A stretch of DNA of 64,000 nt from Takakia lepidozioides (taxonomy: Eukaryota > Streptophyta > Takakiopsida > Takakiales > Takakiaceae). The stretch lies in the NCBI GenBank assembly GCA_030704615.1, contig CM060732.1, forward strand, positions 49,581,053-49,645,052. The letters are read 5' to 3'. The notes under the pieces were generated by a model. The model did no database searches, was not told the origin of the DNA, and was given only the letters and a program-made list of their open reading frames with translations. Positions 55,150 to 64,000 of the stretch are shown here, piece after piece. The position numbers and the translations under genes are program-made. Positions within the stretch are counted from its first letter, which is position 1, and each line of letters starts with the position of its first letter.

Positions 55150-55285
55150 CATGAGGCGCTACAATCAATTTATATTTTTGTGAGCTGGGTCCCTCATGGC
55201 TTACGAGAGGAAGGTGGGATGGTGGGGGCCCGGGGGTTGAACCCCAGACCCACAGGCCGATGCCAAATAGATTAGAACCCACAAC
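55150..55285 (-). repeat. tRNA-derived SINE candidate (same family as 22.24 kb)
   Basis: The minus strand reads ggcatcggcctgtgggtctg followed by gggttcaacccc, a B-box-like core shared with 22278-22310. It lies directly upstream of the NOP53 promoter. Confidence 0.45.
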
Positions 55286-55338
55286 TTTATACGGATCAAT
55301 GCAGTAGTAAAAAATGAGGACGTTATAGAATCAAAACC

Positions 55339-55373
55339 TGGGCTTAGGGTTTTTAGGGTTAGGTTTAGGGTTT
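55339..55373 (+). promoter_or_regulatory. Site II element plus two telo-boxes
   Basis: TGGGCT (55339-55344) overlaps TTAGGGTTT (55344-55352), and a second TTAGGGTTT lies at 55365-55373, 57 bp upstream of the NOP53 ATG. In plants, site II motifs together with telo-boxes (AAACCCTAA in the other orientation) mark promoters of ribosomal-protein and ribosome-biogenesis genes and link them to cell growth. Their presence agrees with the gene downstream. Confidence 0.75.
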
Positions 55374-55429
55374 TATGGTTTTCTCTTCTCTGGGAGCTGA
55401 AGGGGAAGAGAGGGGTTTGAGCGAAAGGG

Positions 55430-56674
55430 ATGGGTAGGGCGAAGAGTTCCAGGAAGGGGAAGAAGGAATGGAGGGCCAACATTAGCACACAGGACCTTGA
55501 TGAGTTCGTGGAGAAGGCGGCATTGGAGGCGCGCAGTGGCGGAGCTTTGCATTCTGTTCTGAGTGATGCTCTTTTCTTTGTTGATCATGCCAAGGACACA
55601 ACAATCGCACGGAAAGTTAACAAGCATGGGGCGAAGGTTCTGCAGGCTGACAGCATTCTTCAGCGTAATCCTCTGATTTATGTTCTGCCAGAGCCCGGAA
55701 AATCCACGAAGAAACGGAAGGACCGGGATGTGCCCAAGTCCCTGACCAAGTCTAGAGCCTTGGCATCACTCACCCCTTCCAATACGTGAGGAAAAAGGGA
55801 GTGAATCCGTGTTTGACATTGGGGCGACAAGGTCAAGGAAAATGGGGCTGGCGGGGATGAGAAAGGTGCTCGGAAAAAACAGATGCGTATAGAGGCGCCT
55901 GCGGTCGAGGTTGATGCTCCAGGGTGTTCATACAATCCCACCTTTGACGACCACCAGGACATTTTGGGGGTCGCGGTGGCCCAAGAAATGCTGAAGGTCT
56001 ATAACAAGGAATTGCAACCAGCCCCCGTTCTTCTCGTTGTGCCTGGTACTGTTCTTGACCCTGAGGACGACTTCTTTCTGGAAGCAGATAATGGCGATGT
56101 GGGTGATGAGGAAGATGCCGCGGACGGTGCTGACACGTTGAATTCAGCTTGGAAGGCTGTGAAGGCAAAGAAGTTGAGGCGGGCAGATCTCAACAGAAGA
56201 GCCAGGAGACGTGGGGTGCTTAAAGCCAAAGCCAAAAGGCGACAACTCGTGAAGGTTGGAAAGATAACCAAAGGATACCGGAGCTAATGGATGACATAGA
56301 CACGGAGAATCAAGAGAAAGAGCGAGTACGGATTCGTCGAAATGTCTCAAGGGAGGAGAAGAGGGCCCAGGGACCTCCCCGGCTTGGCAGATACAAGTTC
56401 AAGCCAAGAGCTAGTGCAAGTGCTTCTAACGGAGGAGGTAACGGGCTCCTTGCGAAAACTTAAGGGCTACCCTATGCTTGCAAGGGAAAGGTTCAAGAGC
56501 TTGCAAAGGAGTGGCATCCTTGAGGACCGCCAGCCTTCTAAGAGGAAAGAGAAGAGAAAAAGGGTAGAGTATGTACAGGGCACCAAAGGCCAAAAGGAGC
56601 GAGAGATGCATGCTGCCACGCTGGCTGAGCGGGAGGCTAAAAAACATACTCTGTCAGCCATCCCTTTGCAATGA
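55430..56674 (+). CDS. NOP53: Ribosome biogenesis protein NOP53 (GLTSCR2 family), frame broken by indels
   Basis: The N-terminal frame 55430-55789 reads MGRAKSSRKGKKEWR, NISTQDLDEFVEKAALEARSGG, LPEPGKSTKKRKDRDVPKS, typical of NOP53. The middle frame (to 56287) has IEAPAVEVDAPGCSYNPTFDDHQ and a long charged helix. The C-terminal part has GPPRLGRYKFKP, LTEEVTGSLRKLKG and RERFKSLQRSGILEDR, the family's conserved end. The frame changes near 55778, 55826, 56265 and 56390, each explained by a one-base indel; no other lesion is seen. The gene is intronless here. NOP53 recruits the exosome helicase Mtr4 to pre-60S particles for 5.8S rRNA maturation in the nucleolus. The promoter motifs look intact, so assembly errors and a young pseudogene are both possible. 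Confidence 0.85.
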
Positions 56675-58663
56675 GCGAGTGCCACCATCAGCGGCTCTGT
56701 GACCAGTGCAAGATCCAGTGGGAAAATTCTGGCACATGGGAGTGTTTCACAAGCTCTTTGCTGTAGGGACACGACACTCTGAATTTGCTCTAGTTTATTC
56801 TGCCCTCTCACCTGGATGCCATACGCCTATGCTGAAAGCTGGTGCATGTCACAGCAGGGGTTGCTCAATACATTCATGCATATAGTGCACATTAGTCTGG
56901 TTTGATAGAACGGAGACTTTCTAGTGGATGGACTTGTATAGTGGACAGTGTGTGAAATCTGTTAGACCCTTCAGCTCACTCCCAACACAAATAGTGTAGA
57001 AAGCTTCCTTATCACAACAGTGATGGGACCTCAAGGAGCTATCTTTCAAAATCTTGTGTACAGTGCAAGCAATGTTGTGAAGTTGGAAAGCTTCTGTTCC
57101 TCAAAGGGTTGACAGCACGCAAACTGTAAACCTGCTAGTTGCAGTTCGTGGTTGATGTCTTGAGCCAAACACAGTTCAGCACAGGTTGGATTTGTAGTGT
57201 ACCCTGCCCCATTTCCTAGATTTGATACATTAGAAGCGCCTGAAAGACAAACATGCTGCAACTACCATGTTTGGATTTTATTGAGAGCCATTTCTACAGG
57301 TTTTCTTAACACATACCAATCTGAGAGATGTGGTTTTACATGCTGCTTCTGTAGTAACACTGCGGAAGTCTTTTGGTCTAATTGAGTTAAGCTCTGCCAC
57401 TTCAGGAGGACTTTCGGGGAGGGAAACTATTTTTCACCTCTTTGGTGTATGGCTCGGGATGCTGGCATATTGCATAAATGAATGGAATGTCATGCTTTTA
57501 TGTTTGAATAGTTGATTATCATTTCTGGCCCAGTGGGTGACGCATTCTAGTTATAAATGGCTGGGAGCCTCATCCTACCTTATACTAGCCTCTTTGTTAC
57601 ATCAGCAGCTTGGGATTGCTTTGTTTCTGTGAGTGTGAAGGTCTAGGTCGATTTCTCAGCCTTCATCTGTTCTTGAGTCTATATCATGACCTTCCTCCAT
57701 CTATTTCTCATCTCCTGCCACTATATCTTAAGTCCCTAATTGCTAGGTAGAAAGTAGTTGTCAGGAGCTTTGACACAAATGATGACCTAGGCATCATGGA
57801 CATACAACTCAGGTGGGTCCTATTCATTACAAAAGTTTTTTATTACAAGCATGGGAAGCTTGGGACAAAGGTAAGTTGCAACCAATAGATTTGCAAAACA
57901 CAAGAGCTTCAAATGCTTACTGAAACTCAGGAAGAAAAGGGGGGAAGTGGTAGAGTACCACAGTACAGACCGGTTGCCAAGCACTTGAGGTGTTTGGTCA
58001 TGAAGGCCTTCAGAAAGCACAAGCAGATTAGCCTCTTGCCCTCGATCTCATTAAGGCCGGGCAGATGATAAATAAGTAGTGTTTATTGAACAATCCCTTT
58101 CAGTGGTACCACCATCTGGTTCTCAATCAGTAGGTGCTGCTAGCCCATCTGCAAACAGTCTCTACATGGGACAGACAAAACGACATCAAAGAGGTTAAAG
58201 GAAAGGAAGGTTAGGATCCTGGTTGCTTCATGGAGGAGCCAAGACAGAGAGAGCTACCCTTGGAGATATTTTGGGGGGAACAGTAGCCACAGATGAATCT
58301 AGATCTCGGCAAGATGCAACACATGTGAACACTTCCTGGATGTGCTTGGTAATAGAGGCAGAAACTGAGGATGGGAGGGATGGTCGAAGAGAGAAAACAG
58401 CAGTTGTGGTGACAAGCCATGTACATTGGGTTATGTAGTAATTGCTTTGCCACTTTATATTCCAGCTTAGAATCGATGTATCACAAAACTTCTTTCGTAT
58501 AGTGTATCTTCTTCCTTGGTTGAGAATGGTGCAGATGCACACAAGAAATATAATGTCTACCTAGTCATGTCTACTTTACATGGGCTGGACATTATCAAAA
58601 AGGCACCAAAAATATATACATTTGTACAGTTTTGAAGTGTTCGGGGTTGTGTTTTTGCATCTA
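56675..58663. other. No gene assigned; 3' flank of NOP53
   Basis: 2 kb of ordinary composition with short frames only. It includes the expected 3' UTRs of NOP53 and, at the right, of the minus-strand repeat-motif gene. No domain or structured RNA recognised. Confidence 0.45.
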
Positions 58664-61317
58664 CTATTGTATTGGTGTAAGCAATTTCCTCACAGGGTTA
58701 ACCAAAGACCCTCTCCTGGTGGTGGTCTCCTGTGCACACTCCTCTGACTGCCCATCACTGGAAGTAGAATCTAACCCAGAGTCAGAAAGGAGTTTGGCCA
58801 GTGAGACTGCGAACTCAGGCAAATCTGCTGGGGATGCCAGGGCAGAACCCCCTTGTGCCAGAATGAAAGCATTCATCAAGCTCAATCCTGCGCTTGCTGC
58901 TAGTCTTCTTCGGGGAAGTGATGAAGTCACTGCTAGTCTGCTTCGGGGACGTGACGAGGTCACTGGCTCTCCTTCTGAAAGCCGCCGAGATTTCTTTGAA
59001 ATAGTAAAAAACTCTTCAACAAGAGATGTCTTGTCTTCTGAATGCTGTTGATCCATAGCCATCTGGTTGCTCTTCACATATTCAACCGATTGGGGCAAAG
59101 CACATTTGGGTTCCAGACTGCGTAGCACCTCTGTAACTTGCGGGGGTGTTGAAGTGGTGTCCGCAACTTTTGTCACCCTTGGCCAAGCACAGTGGGGACT
59201 GGTGACCTTCTCCATCTGCATAGAGAAACAGACAGATCAAAAACCTGTGGAACACAGTGAAGAGTCCCCACAGTTGAAATCTGTCTGTTCCCAAGAACCA
59301 AGAATATGCCCCCCCCCCCCCAACAGAGAAGTGGACCTCAGATAGATTTTCCACTCCAAAAATCATAAGGCTAAAAATATCTTGATGACCATCAAGTCAT
59401 CACAAAACTGGCATTGATCAGATCCTATGTACAAGCGCCTCCTCACTTGAGCAGGGTGGATCCAGGAAAACATCCACCTGCTTCAGTTCCTATTCTTCCT
59501 CTGAATGTATTGAGCTGACAAAGGTGAAAAGAGCTACATGTCAGATAACCACACAGAGCAAATCCCTGTGATTTTCAGTCTCACACTAGAGATGATCAAA
59601 AGCGGGGTGCACACACCATGATTTGGTCTTCCGCTGCCCTGGTGCCTGCTGTAGTAATCCTGGGGAAAGCACACCGAGCCCCACCCATGAGAACGTTTTC
59701 GGTCTCAACCCCCTTCAGTTTTGATTCTTGTCGATGATGGAGAGCACTCCCATTCCCAGATTGTGCTTTCGTCACCTTCTCTGTGTTAGCTGCTGCTGCA
59801 ATCCTAGGCCATGCGCATCTCGGCCCCGCCACTGTCACCGTCCCCTCAATATCTGGCTTGGGGATAACAGCAGCAGACACCCTGGACCAGGCGCACCTGG
59901 CACCCCCCACCAAAGCCTCTGGCTCTCCTTTTCTTTCCACTGATGCCACTTTTGCTGCAGATTTAGGCAATGCACACCTTGGCCAGCTCGCTGCCGATTC
60001 CAATAGCGCCTCAGCGGTGACAAAACTGCTATTATTCCTGTCCTTACTTCTATCTAGAATGGAGGAAGAAAGAACTGAATCGGTGGCTGTCGTGGGCTGA
60101 GCAGCAATCACACTCCTCGGCCACGAACAATGGGGGCTCATAGCCCCACTATCAGCCTCCTTCTCCTTCTCCTCCAGGCTTGTCGACAAATTGATTATGG
60201 GTGTTGGAACCTTGCTCTTTCTGGGCCACTCGCAACGTGGGGCAGCCATGGTTGACTCCCTGGAATCTGTGGAAGGTATACCTTGCATGCCAGTGCTCCG
60301 GCGGGGCCAAGCACAGCGGGGAGCTGGCGGTGCCTCTTCTGTGGCTGCAGGACTCGACACAAGAGGACGGTCTTTCCTTTGAAGGCGTAATTCAGCTGCG
60401 AATTCTTCCTCAAGAGTTGTAGAACGAGAGTGATTTGAGACAAGTGACGGTGGACTATCCATGGTGGATACTGCTTGTGGAACCTTCCTAACCACCGAAG
60501 CTTCACCCTTCGAACTCAATGCCGCACGCTGTCCCTTCCCTGGCCACTCACAACGGGGACGAGGATGCTGATCCTTGTAAGTGATTAACGGTCCAAAGGG
60601 GCTAAACGTTGGCTTCAAAATCTCCTCCACAGCTTCTGAGTTGTCAAGCACTTTCTCACATGCTTGTCCTGTCTCCTCCACAACCAAATTCAAGCCACCA
60701 TGAGGGAGAGAATTGGAAGATACAGTTCTTCGTGGCCAGGGGCAGCAAGGTCCCCTCGGCATCTCGAGAGGAGTACCTTGCTTCGGAGAGAAAACTCTGG
60801 GCCAAGCACAACGGGCCCTAATCTCAGTTGAAGAGGAGGAGACCATTCCACTCCCTCCCACACCATCTCGATGTATCAACGGTGAAGATGACTCTATGCT
60901 TCCATTCGGGGCCAATCCCGCCTCCCTCACCTCACGTCTCTCTTCTACAAACACAGCGAAAGACCTTTCCAAAGCCATGGATTTAGACGAGCCCGAAGCT
61001 GGAGTTCTGACAGCCTGCTTCGCTTCCCGAGGCCACTTGCAGTAAGCATACGTTGTGGGCGTCGTCAAATCCGACAATCCGATTCTGTCCTCCTCCTTCC
61101 TCGCTACTAGCGCAACTCTTGGCCATGGACACCGAGGATAAACTTCCTCAACCCCCTCTGATATCTCTTCTGGTGCTGATTTTTGAGGAACCTGCACCTT
61201 CTCCAACACTCTCAATATCGCTGCTTTCTGACGAGCGTACTTCCAATCTAGTGAATTATCCAAAAAGATGGGCTGCTGCACTCTAGGAGTGAGAAGCTTG
61301 GATGCATCCATAGCCAC
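58664..61317 (-). CDS. Novel protein with 14 Cys-x-Trp-Pro-Arg-like motifs
   Basis: Two exons, 61317-59617 and 59215-58664, join in phase 0 at GT-AG borders (atg-gtgtgt; tatgcag-atg), giving 750 aa. I know no family for it. The motif (R/H/K)-C-x-(W/F/L)-(P/S)-R occurs 14 times: Cys at 63, 93, 170, 192, 256, 335, 362, 397, 448, 475, 501, 549, 576 and 605. Typical forms are PRCAWPR, PRCEWPR and ARCAWPR. Spacers of 20-80 residues are Ser/Thr/Ala/Glu-rich and look disordered. A helix-forming start (LDWKYARQKAAILRVLEKVQ) is the only other ordered part, and a helical, basic C-terminal region follows the last motif. No signal peptide or membrane segment is clear. Repeated short motifs in disordered sequence suggest multivalent binding of a partner, or Cys-dependent metal/redox binding. 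The frame is intact. Confidence 0.8.
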
Positions 61318-61350
61318 ACACGCTGCTCAGTGATGAGCGACCTTTACTGA

Positions 61351-61593
61351 CTCTCTCTCTCTCTGCTCTTCTCTTCCCTTCTTCTACGTACAAACCTCTA
61401 CCAAGTACCTATACCACCTAGCTCACCTTTCTCACGCCTAGCTTCTGCACACGTCAATGACTGTTCTCTTCTAACTAAGTAGCTTCACTCCAAGCAACAC
61501 ACAAAGCAAAGCAAACACAACACAAAGCAACGCACAAGTATTTTCGACAGCAATAATATGATAACTAATCTCCCCTCGCCCACCCCTTATATA
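61351..61593 (-). promoter_or_regulatory. Probable core promoter of the Cys-Trp-Pro motif gene
   Basis: The minus strand has TATATAAGG at 61593-61585, about 270 bp upstream of the ATG at 61317. A purine/pyrimidine tract (ctctctctctctctg on the + strand, 61351-61365) lies in the probable leader. A start near 61555 would fit, giving a leader of about 240 nt. Confidence 0.45.
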
Positions 61594-61699
61594 AACCGTC
61601 TGGATTTCTATTAATATCCTCAGCACACCACAAAAGATCCATATAAAAGTCTTATTCTGTCGGCTATTACTTTCTTATACATCTTTTCTGGAAAAGAAG

Positions 61700-63629
61700 A
61701 TGATGATAACCCAATTTTGGGATGCAAACTCAAGCGCAGCACAAGTTGGTGAAACGTGTGCAGTCCACGCTGTGGGTAGGAAGATCAATATAGATAAGTC
61801 TGGAAACTCCAATTTGATCAAAACAGAAAGAAACGGAAAAGAAAAAACAGATTGGCACTGCACCATCATGCTACTGCACTACATAGTAGGCTTTATCTCC
61901 AAGCAACCCTATCATGCTCCTACACTACATAGTAGGCTTTCTCTCCAAGCAACCCTATTGTTTCTACTCCTGCTTTCTTTTCAACTTATTCAGGCCCTAT
62001 TCAGGCCCTTTCTTTTCTTGCCAAAGGAGGATGAGAAAAAACCCCCTTCTCATTTATGAGCCATAAAAGGGTAGCAGGGTGCAGGAGGGCAGTGGGCACA
62101 AACTGGGCCACCACCACCACTATTGTGCTTTCCACTTTGTGGGCTAGTCAAACCTATCACAGAAAAGGATCATGAAAGTACATTGGATCAAAAGTATAGA
62201 TCGTGTAGCCAATGCCTGGTAACTAACCCAGCAGGTAACCCATCTTTTTTTTTGTGGGTTATTGACTTTTGGTTTTCCTGCCATTCAGCCTAAAAACAGA
62301 AAACAGATTGTGGGTTTTGCTCCAATTGCACTCAATACTTGTCAGTGTGTTTTCCTCGCTGTTTGCTTTTCCGAGTCAAAAGCGACGGCAAGAGAAGAGA
62401 AGAGGCGAAGCGTCTGCGAGGAAAGAAAATGTTGCGCTACACACTGCAAAGACCGAGTATGGGCGTGGAAAATGTGCAGCCCGAGAGATTGTCGAGAATT
62501 TTCTTAATTGATTTGCAGCGTCTTCCGTCCGAGAAGCAAGGGAAGCATGATGCGAGTGAGATGCTCGCCAATAAATTGTTAAGTAGATAACGTCACTCTC
62601 GTGCACTGCACACATGGCATCCTTTGCAACAGAATCACGGCAGTCAACAGGGTCTGTCTATCACTCAACTTGAGTCTTGAAGTGGGCTTAGTTGCTCTGG
62701 TCGGCGGCGTGGCTTGCTTACTTGGGGAACGTGGAAGCGGACAAAGTGGATTGCTATGAAATCGCCCACTTGCCCAGTCACTGCACATGGCTGGCATACT
62801 ATGGACGAGCAAGCATGTCGAGGAAATATGCTGCTCGGGCTTGTACGTGATGGCCAGCAAACTTGTAGCTACAGGATTCCCCGGGGTCAAAGAGGGTGAT
62901 TCAAGGCCGGCATCATATGAATTCGGTGGGCGTTGCACCCTCCTAAGCTGGGGAGTTTTGGATCGCGAGTGAGCCATAGATGAGGATTTAAGTTACCTCA
63001 TCTTATCTGTTGCAAATTCGACCTTGACACATGCCAGCTCTGAGGGTAGCCCACACAGACACTCTTGGGCGGCCTAGATACCCATACCATTTGGATTCTC
63101 TCTCTAGTATCTTCCAGATTAAGCTGCAAAGCATTGTTTACATCCGTTTACAGACCAGCCCTCAAGTAGATGTCAAAAGGAGGCTGCGCGGTGGGACAGC
63201 AAGCCTTATCTGCTTGTACAACGGTTTCTCATTTGATATTGTTTTGCTTTATCTCAGATTCTGTGTGGCTACACTTGGCTCATATAGAAACAGCAACACC
63301 TATTATACACGGTACTGCAGTAAACTGTAATGTTCAAACATATGTATTTCACACAGTTGACTGCAACTAAATTGGGCCTTATCACAAGAAAAGAATCACT
63401 CTGGACTACAATCCTGACAAGACTTATGTAGTCCTCACAATTCTAAGAAGGGCTCTTTCCTGGCCTTGAACTCTTACATTGCCTTAGAGCATTTGCAAAC
63501 TGTGTTGCCCATTGATCCCTGCCAAACTACTGCTGCGAACGCGCACATCAAGGAGACACTTGATTACTTGTTGCAAAGAGTAGTCAATTTTTTGGGAATG
63601 TGGATCAGGCATCAAAACACGCTTCTTAA
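61700..63629. other. No gene assigned
   Basis: Short frames only. A plus frame ending at 62590 (MLRYTLQRPSMGVENVQPERLSRIF...) and a minus frame 62579-62977 (Ser/Pro/Thr-rich) are open but unrecognised and overlap each other. A 30-base phrase with 'ctacactacatagtaggctt' is directly repeated at 61874 and 61922. Confidence 0.4.
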
Positions 63630-63931
63630 TCAGACAACAGCATTTGTAGGAAGATTTGACTGTTTGGACCTCAAGTAGGCCTTCATGAAAGCGTCTAGTT
63701 CCCCACCCATAACTGCTCCTATGTCTGACGTTTCAACACCCGTCCTTACATCCTTCACTAGCTTGTAAGGATGAAAGACATAGTTTCTAATTTGCTGGCC
63801 CCAATCTGCCTTCACAATATCCCCCTTTATCTCCCTGATCTCTGATGCCCTCTGCTCCTCAGCTATGACCAGCAATTTGGCTTTCAGAAGGGCCAGCGCC
63901 TTTCCCTTGTTCAGAAGTTGGCTGCGCTCCT
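63630..63931 (-). CDS. prfB: Last exon of an organellar peptide chain release factor 2 (RF2/PrfB)
   Basis: Partial gene: the 5' part lies beyond the window's right edge. An acceptor ctgcag (63937-63932) precedes the exon. The sequence reads EERSQLLNKGKALALLKAKLL, then EIKGDIVKADWGQQIRNYVFHPYKLVKDVRTGVETSDIGAVMGGELDAFMKAYLRSK. ERSQ..N+..A...LKAKL and QIR.YV...Y+LVKD.RTG.ET are the conserved C-terminus of bacterial/plastid RF2, which reads UGA and UAA stops. The HPYKLVKD form is like plastid/cyanobacterial PrfB. The GGQ and SPF regions are not in the window. The last residues after RSK (QSNLPTNAVV) are not conserved in the family as I know it. Confidence 0.85.
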
Positions 63932-64000
63932 CTGCAGGTCCCAACCAGTTGCCCTATCAGAGGACAGGAGAGGATGTACTGCTGTTGTTTGCTGTAGCCT

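Noticed and set aside
62269-62977. Plus and minus ORFs of 80-130 codons as genes
   Set aside because: They overlap each other on opposite strands, have no domain, and show no splice context or start-site support.

Overview
This is eukaryotic nuclear DNA from a green-lineage (streptophyte) genome. Evidence: spliced genes with GT-AG introns, a plastid GapA-type glyceraldehyde-3-phosphate dehydrogenase fragment, a VTE5-type phytol kinase with a transit-like N-terminus, a plastid-type RF2 C-terminus, TTTAGGG-type telomere-like repeats, and a site II plus telo-box promoter in front of NOP53. The mix of a few compact, often intronless genes with very abundant LINEs, SINE-like repeats and large DNA elements would suit a charophyte alga (Chara-like) or a bryophyte. 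The species is not proven by the sequence.

Layout. 1-6.1 kb is repeat-rich and gene-poor, with a dispersed AT-rich repeat, a perfect pair of short hairpins and a 1.2-kb element with piggyBac-type ends (TTAA plus 14-bp inverted repeats). 6.6-22.2 kb is a degraded non-LTR retrotransposon region on the + strand. It is strikingly G-poor and C/A-rich and holds a 365-aa orphan ORF, a 833-aa low-complexity ORF, a 2A-like motif, an AP-endonuclease, a reverse transcriptase with a changed catalytic box, a C-terminal domain resembling a restriction-like endonuclease, and a structured 3' end. A fragment of another LINE lies antisense inside it. 22.2-25.1 kb is repeats and intergenic DNA. 25.1-25.7 kb is an intron-bearing GapA pseudogene. 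26-29.4 kb holds no gene that could be identified.

29.5-38.3 kb is the main host gene island: TMEM18 (-), an 84-bp tandem repeat, an intronless SRPK (-), and divergently a six-exon phytol kinase (+) whose splice sites all join in phase to 379 aa. 40-41.9 kb is an array of SINE-like repeats, one split by a 449-bp solo LTR with a target duplication.

42.79-53.45 kb is the most unusual object. It is a 10.66-kb element bounded by 29-bp perfect terminal inverted repeats and a 6-bp direct repeat (TAAATA). It carries a minus-strand gene with a DUF7869-like (HTHEDID) region, a plus-strand gene with an FCP1/NIF-like HAD domain lacking its catalytic Asp, a 1.56-kb palindrome between them whose two arms each end at an ATG, a telomere-like ~300-bp satellite, and six copies of a 24-bp interrupted palindrome spread over its length. 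Both protein regions are now broken by stops and frameshifts.

55.4-56.7 kb is NOP53 with intact promoter motifs but a frame broken by about four small indels. 58.7-61.3 kb (-) is a two-exon gene for a 750-aa protein with 14 copies of a Cys-x-Trp-Pro-Arg-like motif, which I cannot assign to any family. The window ends in the last exon of an RF2-type release factor (-).
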